From positions 1-59,218 of the forward strand of contig JAZOQP010000016.1 in NCBI GenBank assembly GCA_045656145.1: a stretch of DNA of 59,218 nucleotides, given 5' to 3'. How positions within the stretch are numbered: position 1 is the stretch's first letter; the number at the start of each line of letters is the position of its first letter. This DNA comes from SIG565 sp045656145. Lineage in GTDB: Bacteria > Bacillota > Clostridia > Oscillospirales > Acutalibacteraceae. Shown here piece after piece: positions 1 through 8,506 of the stretch. The position numbers were made by a program, and so were the translations under genes. Under the pieces are notes generated by a model. The model searched no databases and had not been told where the DNA came from. It was given only the letters and a program-made list of their open reading frames with translations.

Positions 1-306
1 GGTACTGACCTTGAAGGTATTAAAGAGGTTCTCGAGGGTACAACCGCTATCGCAATTTCTAAAGAAGACCATGTTGCTGCAGCAAGAATTCTTAATAAGT
101 TCGCTGAAGCTCATGATAACTTCAAAATCAAGGCTGGTTACCTAGATGGTAAGCAAATCGACCTTGACACTATCAAATCGCTTGCAAAACTTCCCTCAAG
201 AGAAGTTCTTCTTGCAACAGTTGTTGGTGCTTTCCAGGCACCTATCGCAGCATTTGCACGTGCTGTACAGGCTATCGTTGATAAAAACGGCGAAGCCGCA
301 GAATAA
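1..306 (+). CDS. rplJ: 50S ribosomal protein L10, 3' part
   Basis: The open frame enters from the left edge and ends at TAA 304-306; about 101 C-terminal residues are visible. L10 anchors the L7/L12 stalk to 23S rRNA. The visible part has the L10 features AISKEDHVAAARIL and LAKLPSREVLLATVVGAFQAP, followed by the helical tail that binds L12 dimers. It lies 40 bases upstream of rplL, the conserved bacterial rplJ-rplL order. The start, the promoter and any L10 leader are outside the window. Confidence 0.95.
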   Translation, partial: GTDLEGIKEVLEGTTAIAISKEDHVAAARILNKFAEAHDNFKIKAGYLDGKQIDLDTIKSLAKLPSREVLLATVVGAFQAPIAAFARAVQAIVDKNGEAAE

Positions 307-346
307 TTAAACTAAAAAACATTTATATTAATTGGAGGAAAATAAA

Positions 347-724
347 ATGGCATCTGAAAAAATTACAGCTATGATTGAAGAGTTAAAAACTCTTACCGTT
401 CTTGAGCTTTCTGAGCTCGTTAAAGCAGTAGAAGAGGAATTCGGCGTATCTGCAGCAGCTGCAGTAGCAGTAGCAGCTCCCGCAGCAGGCGGTGCAGCAG
501 CAGCTGAAGAGAAGAGCGAGTTCGATGTAGTTCTTGCTAACGCTGGCGCAGAAAAGATTAAGGTTATTAAGGCAGTTCGCGAAATCACAGGTCTTGGCCT
601 TGCTGAAGCAAAGGCTCTTGTTGATGGTGCTCCTAAGACTCTTAAGGAAGCTGTAGCTAAGGAAGAAGCTGAAGCTATGAAGGCTAAGCTTGCTGAAGTT
701 GGCGCAACTGTTGAACTTAAGTAA
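347..724 (+). CDS. rplL: 50S ribosomal protein L7/L12
   Basis: This 125-residue protein is the multimeric stalk protein that recruits translation GTPases. The N-terminal dimerisation domain (about residues 1-35) is followed by the Ala/Gly-rich hinge (AAAVAVAAPAAGGAAAAEEK) and the C-terminal factor-binding domain with KIKVIKAVREITGLGL and EAKALVDGAPK. Length and layout are normal. The ATG at 347 is chosen because GGAGG at 334-338 is well spaced; an upstream TTG in frame at 332 overlaps that ribosome-binding site and is rejected. It is co-transcribed with rplJ and followed by a terminator. Confidence 0.98.
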   Translation: MASEKITAMIEELKTLTVLELSELVKAVEEEFGVSAAAAVAVAAPAAGGAAAAEEKSEFDVVLANAGAEKIKVIKAVREITGLGLAEAKALVDGAPKTLKEAVAKEEAEAMKAKLAEVGATVELK

Positions 725-745
725 TTTAAGCTTAATTGAACTTGA

Positions 746-775
746 AAAAGGAAGGCTTTTGCCTTCCTTTTTTTT
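746..775 (+). terminator. rho-independent terminator of rplJL
   Basis: The stem AAGGAAGGC / GCCTTCCTT with a TTTT loop is followed by a run of T. It closes the ribosomal protein operon. Confidence 0.92.
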
Positions 776-788
776 ATTGCAATTATTA

Positions 789-818
789 TTGACTTATGCA
801 TTCTTTAAATGCTATAAT
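789..818 (+). promoter_or_regulatory. sigma-A promoter of the SGNH gene pair
   Basis: TTGACT (789-794) and TATAAT (813-818) are separated by 18 bases. They lie just upstream of the AAGGAGG ribosome-binding site of the gene starting at 846. Confidence 0.75.
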
Positions 819-845
819 GGGTTAAAATGATAAGGAGGAATTTAT

Positions 846-2060
846 ATGAAAAAAATTGTAGCTTTATTACTTATATTTTCAATGCTTTTCACTCTTTCGG
901 CATGTGGCGAAAGGCCTGCAGATAATGGGGAAAATTCAACTGGAGAATTAGTGCAAAACGAGGAGCCTAATATCGAAACCCAAAAACCGAATGAAGAAAG
1001 CGAAACTCCTTCGAATCCTTCCGGAAACGATTCGGTTGACCAACCAAATAATCAGCAGGATAATGCTTCTTCAGAGCAACCATCTGATGAGCAGCCTACA
1101 ACTTCGGAGCCAAACACTCCTAATACAAATTCTAGCCAAACCGAGCCATCGGCGCCTGGTGTAGATCAGCCATCAGAGCCTGAGAAACCAACTATTGATT
1201 TAACGGGTGTTGGAAGTGTTGTTTGTTTTGGAGATAGTATAACCGAGGGTATGCAGGTGGCCTCAACCCAAAATTATCCAAGCTTTTTGCAGCGAAATTT
1301 GGGAGAACAAATAACTGTTTTCAATGGTGGTGTTAGTGGAGAAACAAGCGCTACAATTATGTCCAGAGCAAACGCTGTTGATTTCACTCTTGCTAATGCT
1401 ATAACCTTCGAAAAAGGCCAAAAAGAAATAGAACTTAATGCAAAATTGTTCGTGACCGCATCAGGAGAAGAAATTTATTATCGTTATGGAAAACTTGGCA
1501 ACGGCTTGCCTGCTACTAAAATAAAAATTGATGGAAAAGCTTATACACTTAGCGTTAAGCATGGCAATGTTGAGGATGAACACAAATATTGTATTGCGCG
1601 AACCGACTCATCTAAGGCAGTAACCCTTAAAAAAGGCGTTAAGATTGAGTTTGACTATAGCGAGTATTTTGAAAAACGCTATTGCACCATAGTTCTTATG
1701 GGTGCCAATGATGATGATTTAACGGTGGAGCAGTTAATTGCGAGATATAAAGAAATTGCAAAAACTAGCAAATATTTTATTGCGATTATTCCGCATTATG
1801 GAACCGATTATGCAGCCGAATTCGAAAAAGCATTCCCGAATGCAACTGTAAATTTAAGGGAGTACTGCAAAGAACAGGTTTGGCAGGATTATGATTTCAC
1901 AAAAACAAAAAAGGATGACTATTTTATAAGCACGGGCAATATCGCTGCGCAGTTTGTTTTGAACGAAAAGAAGGGCGACTGCCACTTGAGTGAAAAGGGT
2001 TATAGAGTGCTTGCTGATTTAATCTATAAAAAAGGTGTAGAAATGGGCATCTGGAACTAG
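846..2060 (+). CDS. SGNH/GDSL-type hydrolase lipoprotein
   Basis: This 404-residue protein is predicted to be surface-anchored. Residues 1-20 are a lipoprotein signal ending in the lipobox LSAC. About 100 residues of low-complexity Ser/Pro/Asn/Glu/Gln linker follow, then an SGNH domain. Block I is VVCFGDSITEG (nucleophile Ser), block II is NGGVSGETS, block III is MGANDDD (GxND) and the terminal block is GDCHLSEKGY. The Asp there is two, not the usual three, residues before His. An insert of roughly 120 residues separates blocks II and III. Such hydrolases usually deacylate esters on sugars or lipids; the substrate is unknown. The next gene is a linker-less paralogue 8 bases downstream, so the two are probably co-transcribed. 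Confidence 0.8.
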   Translation: MKKIVALLLIFSMLFTLSACGERPADNGENSTGELVQNEEPNIETQKPNEESETPSNPSGNDSVDQPNNQQDNASSEQPSDEQPTTSEPNTPNTNSSQTEPSAPGVDQPSEPEKPTIDLTGVGSVVCFGDSITEGMQVASTQNYPSFLQRNLGEQITVFNGGVSGETSATIMSRANAVDFTLANAITFEKGQKEIELNAKLFVTASGEEIYYRYGKLGNGLPATKIKIDGKAYTLSVKHGNVEDEHKYCIARTDSSKAVTLKKGVKIEFDYSEYFEKRYCTIVLMGANDDDLTVEQLIARYKEIAKTSKYFIAIIPHYGTDYAAEFEKAFPNATVNLREYCKEQVWQDYDFTKTKKDDYFISTGNIAAQFVLNEKKGDCHLSEKGYRVLADLIYKKGVEMGIWN

Positions 2061-2068
2061 GTGATATA

Positions 2069-2932
2069 ATGGAAAAGGGTGTAGTAATTTGCTATGGAGA
2101 CAGCATAACCGAAGGAATGGCTATGCGTTATGAGGAGAATTATCCAAGTCTGCTCAGAAACCATCTTGAAGGGCAATTTGTGCTTTTCAATGCGGGTGTA
2201 AGCGGGGAAACTAGCAACAGCATAATGTCTAGGGCAAATGCCATAGATTTTACCCTTACAAATGATATAACCTTTAAAAAGGGCGAAAGCGAAGTTGTTT
2301 TAAACCGCAAACTTTTTTCTACCATGTCTGGCGGAGAAATTTGTTATCGTTATGGAGTTTTTGGCAAGGATTTGCCCATTAAAAACTTGATTATAGATGG
2401 CGCTCCTTTTAAAATGAGGTTTGTTTCAGGCGCCGATGAAGATTCTCATAAATATATCATTACAAGAAGTGAAACCGATACTGAACTAACCCTTAAAAAA
2501 GGTGTGAAAATTCAGTATGATTATAGTGAATTTTATGAGGAAATTTATTGCACCATAGTTCTTATGGGGGCTAATGACGGAAGCATCGGCACAACCGATG
2601 ATGAATTAATTGAACGCTATAAGAAAATTTTCGAAAAGGGCGAAAATTATATTGCGATTATTCCGCATTATGGAACCGATTTAACCGAAAAATTTGAAAG
2701 TGCATTTGAGGAGAAAACGGTAAATCTTCGTGAATATTGCAAAGAAGAGGTTTGGGAAGAATACTCTCTTGTTAAAGAAAAAATAGATGAGGAATATATA
2801 AATGATGGTGTTTTATCGCCTAAGTTTTCGTATAATGGAAATAAGGGAGACTGCCATTTGAGCAAACTCGGCTATAAAATCTTAGCTGATTTAGTTTATA
2901 AAAAGGGTAAAGAATTAAATTATTGGAAATAG
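2069..2932 (+). CDS. SGNH/GDSL-type hydrolase without signal peptide
   Basis: This 287-residue paralogue of the preceding lipoprotein starts directly at block I (VVICYGDSITEGMAM), with no signal or linker, so it is predicted to be cytoplasmic. It keeps NAGVSGETS, MGANDGS and GDCHLSKLGY and the same insert between blocks II and III, including shared stretches such as IIPHYGTD and VNLREYCKE. The ATG at 2069 follows a weak AGGTG, suggesting translational coupling to the upstream gene. The pair reads as a tandem duplication with one copy exported and one retained. The substrate is unknown. Confidence 0.78.
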   Translation: MEKGVVICYGDSITEGMAMRYEENYPSLLRNHLEGQFVLFNAGVSGETSNSIMSRANAIDFTLTNDITFKKGESEVVLNRKLFSTMSGGEICYRYGVFGKDLPIKNLIIDGAPFKMRFVSGADEDSHKYIITRSETDTELTLKKGVKIQYDYSEFYEEIYCTIVLMGANDGSIGTTDDELIERYKKIFEKGENYIAIIPHYGTDLTEKFESAFEEKTVNLREYCKEEVWEEYSLVKEKIDEEYINDGVLSPKFSYNGNKGDCHLSKLGYKILADLVYKKGKELNYWK

Positions 2933-2933
2933 A

Positions 2934-2962
2934 AAAAGCACGGAAAATTCCGTGCTTTTTTT
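2934..2962. terminator. bidirectional terminator
   Basis: AAAAAGCACGG, a 6-base loop, then CCGTGCTTTTTTT. The hairpin is flanked by A and T runs and separates the convergent SGNH pair and dnaJ; it can serve both strands. Confidence 0.9.
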
Positions 2963-4115
2963 AATCAAATAAATCCTTTATTTTTTGAGCGAAAGAACGG
3001 CTCTTTTTATAGTTTTCATCCTCCGATAATTTATCGAATTCCTTTAAAGCCTCTTTTTGCTTTTTGGAAAGGTTTTTGGGGACTTCAACCGTTATCTTAA
3101 CGTATTCATCGCCGCGCCCTGAATAATTAAGGCGCTGAATTCCCTTGCCACGCAGACGGAATTCTTCACCGGGCTGAGTTCCTTCGTGGATAGTGAATTT
3201 AACCTTGCCATCAATTGTTGGAACAACAATTTCGGCACCTAGAGCCGCCTCGGCAAAGGTAATTGGAACTTCGCAATAAACATCAAAGCCATCACGCTCG
3301 AAAATTGGGTGCGGGCGAACTGTAACATTAATTCTAAGGTCCCCGCTGGGTCCTCCGTTGGTTCCCGCATCACCGCCACCGCGAACACTTATAATCTGGC
3401 CATCATCGATGCCTGCAGGTATCTCCACTCCCTTTTCAACCGTGCGCCTAATTCTTCCTTTACCTGCACAGGTTTTGCAGGGGTTATCTATGATTTTACC
3501 CGAACCGCGACATTGCTCACAAGGCGATTGGTTTTGAATTGTTCCAAAGGGGGTGCGCTGCATTCTTGTTACATAGCCGGTGCCATGACAATGCGGGCAG
3601 GTTTTAGGAGAAGTGCCTTTTTCGGCTCCTGTACCACCGCAATCATCACAGTTTTCAATTCTTGTAACCTTAACGGTTTTGGTGCAACCCTTTGCGGCCT
3701 CCTCAAAGGAAATAATAACATTGGCTGCTGTATCGGCGCCGCGCCTTGGCGCATTTGGGTTTCTGCGGCTCCCACCACCGAATCCACCACCAAACATGGA
3801 GCCTAAAATATCTCCAAGGTCGCCAAAATCTCCGAAACCTCCAAAGCCCCCGCCAAATGGGTTTCCACCTCCTGCGCCGAAGTTTGGGTCAACTCCCGCG
3901 TGGCCGAATTGGTCATAGCGGGCGCGCTTTTCCTTATCGGATAAAACCTCATAGGCCTCGTTTACTTCTTTAAAGCTTTTTTCGGCTGCGGCATCTCCGG
4001 GATTTAAATCCGGATGATATTTTTTAGCGGCTTTTCTATATGCTTTTTTAAGTTCATCATCGCTGACCGATTTATCAACGCCCAGCACTTCATAATAATC
4101 TCTTTTATCTGCCAC
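2961..4115 (-). CDS. dnaJ: molecular chaperone DnaJ
   Basis: This 384-residue cytoplasmic Hsp40 co-chaperone stimulates DnaK ATPase and delivers unfolded clients. The J domain (about 1-70) contains HPD in KYHPDLN. A Gly/Phe-rich segment follows (about 75-115, rich in FGGG repeats), then a zinc domain of four CxxCxGxG repeats (CDDCGGTG, CPHCHGTG, CEQCRGSG, CKTCAGKG) and the two C-terminal substrate domains. Length and layout are normal. It is the last gene of the hrcA-grpE-dnaK-dnaJ operon, separated from dnaK by a hairpin. Confidence 0.98.
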   Translation of the reverse strand: MADKRDYYEVLGVDKSVSDDELKKAYRKAAKKYHPDLNPGDAAAEKSFKEVNEAYEVLSDKEKRARYDQFGHAGVDPNFGAGGGNPFGGGFGGFGDFGDLGDILGSMFGGGFGGGSRRNPNAPRRGADTAANVIISFEEAAKGCTKTVKVTRIENCDDCGGTGAEKGTSPKTCPHCHGTGYVTRMQRTPFGTIQNQSPCEQCRGSGKIIDNPCKTCAGKGRIRRTVEKGVEIPAGIDDGQIISVRGGGDAGTNGGPSGDLRINVTVRPHPIFERDGFDVYCEVPITFAEAALGAEIVVPTIDGKVKFTIHEGTQPGEEFRLRGKGIQRLNYSGRGDEYVKITVEVPKNLSKKQKEALKEFDKLSEDENYKKSRSFAQKIKDLFD

Positions 4116-4148
4116 AATAACTCTCCTGTATGTATGGGGTTAGTGTTT

Positions 4149-4169
4149 GCCTCCCGAAGTTCGGGAGGC
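4149..4169. other. hairpin in the dnaK-dnaJ gap
   Basis: A near-perfect inverted repeat, GCCTCCCGA and TCGGGAGGC with almost no loop, lies between dnaK and dnaJ. On the transcribed minus strand it has no downstream T run, so it looks like an mRNA processing or stability hairpin, or a weak attenuator, rather than a full terminator. Confidence 0.6.
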
Positions 4170-4179
4170 ATTAATTTAA

Positions 4180-6009
4180 TTATTTGTTTGTATCATCAAC
4201 ATCGGTAAAGTCGGCATCATAAACATTGTCGGCATTACCTGCGGCATTATCAGCGCCTGCTGCCTGCTGAGCTTCAGCGGCTGCCTTATAGATTTTTTCG
4301 GAAACAGCATAGATTTCTTTTTGTAAAGCTTCCTGTTTTGCTTTAATATCGTCTGTGTTATCGCCCTTTAAAGCTTCCTTTAAGGCTTCCTTAGCGGCCT
4401 CGATTTTGCTCTTTTCCTCTTCGCTAACCTTATCACCGAAATCAGTAAGGGTTTTTTCGGTTTGGTAAATCATTTGGTCGGCACCATTGCGAACATCGAT
4501 ATCTTCGCGGCGTTTTTTATCCTCTGCAGCATACTGCTCGGCTTCCTTAACAGCCTTATCAATATCATCCTTAGACATATTGGTGCTTGCAGTAATGGTG
4601 ATATCATTTTCTTTGCCTGTGCCTAAATCCTTAGCAGATACATGAACGATACCGTTAGCATCGATATCAAATGTTACTTCAATTTGCGGGATTCCGCGTG
4701 GAGCGGGAGCAATGCCATCAAGATGGAACACGCCGAGTGTTTTATTATCCTTAGCGAATTCACGTTCGCCCTGAAGAACATGAACTTCAACCGAGGTCTG
4801 ATTATCAGCAGCGGTTGAGAAAATCTGGCTCTTTTTAGCGGGAATGGTGGTGTTGCGCTCGATTACCTTTGTTGAAACGCCACCCATGGTTTCAATACCG
4901 AGAGAAAGGGGAGTAACGTCTAAGAGCAATAAGCCCTTAACGTCGCCACCTAAAACACCGCCCTGGAGAGCAGCACCGATAGCTACACACTCATCGGGGT
5001 TGATGCCCTTAAAGGGTTCTGCGCCCATAAAGTTTTTAACCGCTTCTTGAACAGCGGGGATTCTTGAAGAACCGCCAACCATAAGAACCTTGTTGATTTC
5101 ATTTTTATTAAGACCTGAATCGGATAAAGCCTGACGAACGGGAACCATTGTAGCCTCAACTAAATCTGCGGTAAGTTCGTTAAACTTAGCGCGTGTAAGA
5201 GTTGTTTCGAAGTGCTTAGGACCATTTGCATCGGCTGTGATGAAGGGGAGATTAATATCTGCCTGAGTCATACCCGATAAATCAATTTTAGCCTTTTCTG
5301 CAGCTTCCTTAACGCGCTGCATAGCCATCTTATCGCCCGATAAATCAATGCCACTTTCAGCCTTAAAGCCTGCTACGATATAATCCATAACGCGCTTGTC
5401 AAAGTCGTCGCCACCAAGACGGTTGTTACCTGCAGTTGCAAGAACTTCCTGAACGCCATCGCCCATTTCGATGATAGAAACGTCGAATGTACCGCCGCCT
5501 AGGTCATAAACCATAACCTTTTGGTCGTTATCCTTATCAATACCATAGGCTAAAGCTGCAGCTGTGGGCTCATTGATAATTCTCTTAACTTCAAGGCCTG
5601 CAATTTTACCTGCATCCTTGGTTGCCTGACGCTGAGCATCGGTAAAGTATGCAGGAACTGTGATAACAGCCTCGGTAACGGCTGAGCCTAAGTAGGCCTC
5701 TGCATCGGCCTTTAATTTCTGAAGAATAATTGCAGAAATTTCCTGAGGTGTGTAGTTCTTTTCGTCAATTTTAACTGTATAGTTAGAACCCATTTCACGC
5801 TTAATTGAGCTAATGGTTCTATCGGGGTTGGTAATAGCCTGGCGCTTAGCAACCTGGCCTACCATTCTTTCTCCTGTTTTAGAGAATGCAACAACGCTTG
5901 GGGTGGTTCTGCCGCCCTCTGCATTAGCGATAACAACTGCTTCGCCGCCTTCCATAACGGCTACGCAAGAGTTAGTTGTACCTAAGTCGATACCAATAAT
6001 TTTTCCCAT
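4180..6009 (-). CDS. dnaK: molecular chaperone DnaK (Hsp70)
   Basis: This 609-residue ATP-driven chaperone works with DnaJ and GrpE. The nucleotide-binding domain begins IIGIDLGTTNSCVAVMEGG, with VPAYFTDAQRQAT, NEPTAAALAYG and VYDLGGGTFDVS. It is followed by the DVTPLSLGIET linker/substrate-binding region and a helical lid ending in an acidic, Asp-rich tail. Length fits Gram-positive DnaK. It is preceded by grpE and followed by dnaJ, all under the CIRCE/HrcA control region at 7633-7695. Confidence 0.99.
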   Translation of the reverse strand: MGKIIGIDLGTTNSCVAVMEGGEAVVIANAEGGRTTPSVVAFSKTGERMVGQVAKRQAITNPDRTISSIKREMGSNYTVKIDEKNYTPQEISAIILQKLKADAEAYLGSAVTEAVITVPAYFTDAQRQATKDAGKIAGLEVKRIINEPTAAALAYGIDKDNDQKVMVYDLGGGTFDVSIIEMGDGVQEVLATAGNNRLGGDDFDKRVMDYIVAGFKAESGIDLSGDKMAMQRVKEAAEKAKIDLSGMTQADINLPFITADANGPKHFETTLTRAKFNELTADLVEATMVPVRQALSDSGLNKNEINKVLMVGGSSRIPAVQEAVKNFMGAEPFKGINPDECVAIGAALQGGVLGGDVKGLLLLDVTPLSLGIETMGGVSTKVIERNTTIPAKKSQIFSTAADNQTSVEVHVLQGEREFAKDNKTLGVFHLDGIAPAPRGIPQIEVTFDIDANGIVHVSAKDLGTGKENDITITASTNMSKDDIDKAVKEAEQYAAEDKKRREDIDVRNGADQMIYQTEKTLTDFGDKVSEEEKSKIEAAKEALKEALKGDNTDDIKAKQEALQKEIYAVSEKIYKAAAEAQQAAGADNAAGNADNVYDADFTDVDDTNK

Positions 6010-6049
6010 AGTAAAAATCTCCTTTTATAATATGTTTTTTATTTTTATA

Positions 6050-6562
6050 TTAGTTTGCAACCTTAACCATCGCGGCTCTTATGGTGGTGTCTCCCACCTT
6101 GTAGCCCTGTTGAAGAACCTCGGCAATTTCATTTTCTCCGAAATTTTCATCCTCTATATGCATTACTGCTTCATGAAAATTTGGGTCGAATTTATCGCCC
6201 GGCTTTGCTAGGGGTAAAAGACCAAGATTACCTGACAAAGAAGAGAACTGTTTTATTATTAACTCAATTCCCTTAATGTAATCTGCGCTGTCCTTTTCGG
6301 CGAGCATGGCGCGGTCAATGTTATCAATAATGGGTAAAAGAATTTTAAGAATAGATGCCTTTGAATATTCGGCAGTAGAAATTTTTTCTCTCTCGGTGCG
6401 CTTCTTGAAATTATCAAATTCAGCGGCGGTTCTGAGCAGTAAATCGTGTTCTGCCTCTAACTTTTGCTTTAAAGACTCTATTTCATCATCTTTTTTATTT
6501 TTCTTAGGTTTCTTTGCCTTTTCTTCGGTGTCTTCCACCGTTACTTTTTCCTTTTCTTCCAC
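6050..6562 (-). CDS. grpE: nucleotide exchange factor GrpE
   Basis: This 170-residue protein releases ADP from DnaK. The N-terminus is charged and disordered, followed by a long coiled coil (about 25-85, with LLRTAAEFDNFKKRTEREK) and the beta domain ending LQQGYKVGDTTIRAAMVKVAN, the conserved GrpE tail. The start is GTG, overlapping the hrcA TAG stop by one base (TAGTG), which indicates translational coupling. Confidence 0.96.
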   Translation of the reverse strand: MEEKEKVTVEDTEEKAKKPKKNKKDDEIESLKQKLEAEHDLLLRTAAEFDNFKKRTEREKISTAEYSKASILKILLPIIDNIDRAMLAEKDSADYIKGIELIIKQFSSLSGNLGLLPLAKPGDKFDPNFHEAVMHIEDENFGENEIAEVLQQGYKVGDTTIRAAMVKVAN

Positions 6563-7599
6563 TATGCTTCCTCCATATCATTTAATGTGTTACTGAGTAA
6601 ATCGTTTATTTTTTCTGCCGCATATTCAATGCTTGGGAGCAGTTTTTCATAAGATAATCTTGTGGGTCCGATAAGACCTAGGCAACCAATATCTTTTCCG
6701 CCAACCGAGTAGCGAGCAAGAATGATACAGGATGGCTTTAATGCCGAATATTGCGTATCACTTCCGAAAACAATGCTAACGGCTTTATCGCTTTTATTAA
6801 TAAGGGATAAAAGCGTATCCTCGCTGCTTAAAAGGGTGCTTATTTTATCGGCATCGCTCTGATTTAGTCCCATTGTAAAGAAATTTGAGGTTCCCTTAAT
6901 GCTGAAGCTTGAGTTTTTTATATCCTGAAGCATTTCGAAGAGCGCGGTAATCAGCGGCATTAAATTTAAAATATTAAGCCCTGAGCGCGCCATGATATTC
7001 TGCATATTAGCCTTATTGAAAAATTGAAGTGGCTTTCCTAAAATTTCTCTTGCCATCAGTTCTTTAAATTCATTTATTAAAGAAGCGGTGAGCTCGGCAC
7101 CTAAAAAGCAAAGGCTTGAACGGGAGCGCCCATCTGTTGTTATAACAATAAGCATTGCTGAATTGTTTCCCATTGGCAAAAGTTCTGTTCGTTTAACCGC
7201 TGAATTGTTATCCGAAAGCTTTGCCGAAAAGGCGGGAAGACCTGTTATGGCGCTTAGAGTTTGGGCGGCTTTTTCGGGTAATTTCTCAGGGTCGCAATTC
7301 GAGAAATTGAGATTTTCATCAATTATTTCTCGCACATTTCCTGAAATTTCGCCCTTATCCATAAGGGTGTTTATGTAAAGGCGGTAACCTTCATTGGTTG
7401 GGATTCTGCCCGCTGAGGTGTGCGGCTGGGCTAGTAAACCTAAATCACAAAGGGCGTTCATTTCATTGCGGAGAGTTGCGCTCGATGGCGCATTTTCTAA
7501 AACCTCGCAAAGCAACTTTGAACCAATGGGCTCTCCGGAACTTATATAATGCTTTATGATTGCGCCAAGTATTGCCTTTCGGCGTTCGCTAAGTTCCAT
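6562..7599 (-). CDS. hrcA: heat-inducible transcription repressor HrcA
   Basis: This is the repressor of class I heat-shock genes; it binds CIRCE and is kept active by chaperonins. The N-terminal winged helix is LSERRKAILGAIIKHYISSGEPIGSKLL, with SSATLRNEMNALCDLGLL and the HTSAGRIPTNEGYRLYI motif. A GAF-like dimerisation domain and IGCLGLIGPTRLSYEKLLPSI follow. I choose the ATG at 7599 because AGGCGGTG lies 7-8 bases upstream; an in-frame GTG at 7608 overlaps that ribosome-binding site. It is the first gene of the operon and therefore autoregulated. Confidence 0.96.
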   Translation of the reverse strand: MELSERRKAILGAIIKHYISSGEPIGSKLLCEVLENAPSSATLRNEMNALCDLGLLAQPHTSAGRIPTNEGYRLYINTLMDKGEISGNVREIIDENLNFSNCDPEKLPEKAAQTLSAITGLPAFSAKLSDNNSAVKRTELLPMGNNSAMLIVITTDGRSRSSLCFLGAELTASLINEFKELMAREILGKPLQFFNKANMQNIMARSGLNILNLMPLITALFEMLQDIKNSSFSIKGTSNFFTMGLNQSDADKISTLLSSEDTLLSLINKSDKAVSIVFGSDTQYSALKPSCIILARYSVGGKDIGCLGLIGPTRLSYEKLLPSIEYAAEKINDLLSNTLNDMEEA

Positions 7600-7632
7600 T
7601 TGTCCCACCGCCTTTTATTATGTATTTTGTTG

Positions 7633-7659
7633 TTAGCACTCTAACACCTCGAGTGCTAA
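7633..7659. promoter_or_regulatory. CIRCE operator
   Basis: A perfect 9-9-9 inverted repeat, TTAGCACTC-N9-GAGTGCTAA, lies between the promoter and hrcA. It is the binding site of HrcA and covers the expected transcription start of the operon. Confidence 0.98.
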
Positions 7660-7667
7660 CAATTATA

Positions 7668-7695
7668 ATTATAGCCTTTATTTTTAAAAAGTCAA
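7668..7695 (-). promoter_or_regulatory. sigma-A promoter of the hrcA operon
   Basis: On the minus strand TTGACT (7695-7690) and TATAAT (7673-7668) are 16 bases apart. Transcription would start about at the edge of CIRCE, so bound HrcA would block the polymerase. Confidence 0.85.
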
Positions 7696-7749
7696 TAGAT
7701 TTTCAAAATATTTTTTGACTTTCCCTGACTTTTACAATTTATTCATAAT

Positions 7750-8391
7750 TTAGGCGCAAAATCGGTGGCTTCCAATGGTTACAATTAATGGTCTTGACCA
7801 TATCCACTTATTTGTTGCAGTGTTGGGATTGAAATAATATATTGCTCCATCGCTCGGGTCCATGCCGTTCAGAGCATCGCGAGCTGCGGCGTACGCCGAT
7901 TCGGCTATCGGTTCATCAAACTGCCCATCGTAGAGGCAGGAAAAGGCGCCTTTTTGATAAACAACGCCGGCTAGGGTATCGGGGAATGAGGGGTGCTCTA
8001 TTCGGTTTAGCACAACAGCTCCCACCGCCACCTGACCTATATATGGCTCTCCTCTTGCCTCGGCAGAAATAAGGCGGGCTAAAAGCTGATAATCTGCCGA
8101 GTTATAGGAGCCTTCGCTTTCAATTCCCAAAGCACTTAGCGTTTCGCTGCCTGCAATTCCATCAATAATAAGTGAATTATCCTTTTGAAATTCAATAACT
8201 GCATTTTCTGTGGTTTTGCCATAAATCCCATCAATTCCCGCAAAGTAATATCCGCGTTCACTAAGTTTTCTTTGAATGGCGCTTACCTCTTCGCCTCTTG
8301 AGCCATATAACGATAGCGCAAGTGTGCAGGGCGCTAAAATTAAGGATAGAACCATAAAAATAATAAACGTTTTGAAATATTTAATCTTCAT
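7750..8391 (-). CDS. SleB-type spore cortex-lytic / cell wall hydrolase
   Basis: This 213-residue exported hydrolase has an N-terminal signal/membrane segment. A peptidoglycan-binding domain follows (YGSRGEEVSAIQRKLSERGYY, with GIDGIYGKTTENAVIEFQK), then the SleB (Hydrolase_2) catalytic domain with LARLISAEARGEPYIGQVAV, AVVLNRIEHPSFPDTL and a YYFNPNTA motif. SleB lytic transglycosylases break spore cortex during germination; some paralogues act vegetatively. I choose the ATG at 8391, with GGTG upstream, over a GTG four codons earlier. It supports a spore-forming host. It sits alone, divergent from ileS. Confidence 0.88.
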   Translation of the reverse strand: MKIKYFKTFIIFMVLSLILAPCTLALSLYGSRGEEVSAIQRKLSERGYYFAGIDGIYGKTTENAVIEFQKDNSLIIDGIAGSETLSALGIESEGSYNSADYQLLARLISAEARGEPYIGQVAVGAVVLNRIEHPSFPDTLAGVVYQKGAFSCLYDGQFDEPIAESAYAAARDALNGMDPSDGAIYYFNPNTATNKWIWSRPLIVTIGSHRFCA

Positions 8392-8506
8392 ATTAATCAC
8401 CAAAATTATTTTTACCTGTTTTTACATAAAAAATTCATTGCTTTTCTTGTTAGTATATGATAATATAATATGATGAGTAAACCTTTTTAAGAGAGGGGAA
8501 AATATT

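Noticed and set aside
3309..3973. Several plus-strand frames opposite dnaJ, and similar frames opposite dnaK, rplL and ileS.
   Set aside because: They are antisense shadows of strongly conserved genes and lack ribosome-binding sites.
8404..8506. A T-box leader upstream of ileS.
   Set aside because: The gap is only about 100 bases and shows no T-box consensus sequence or terminator hairpin.
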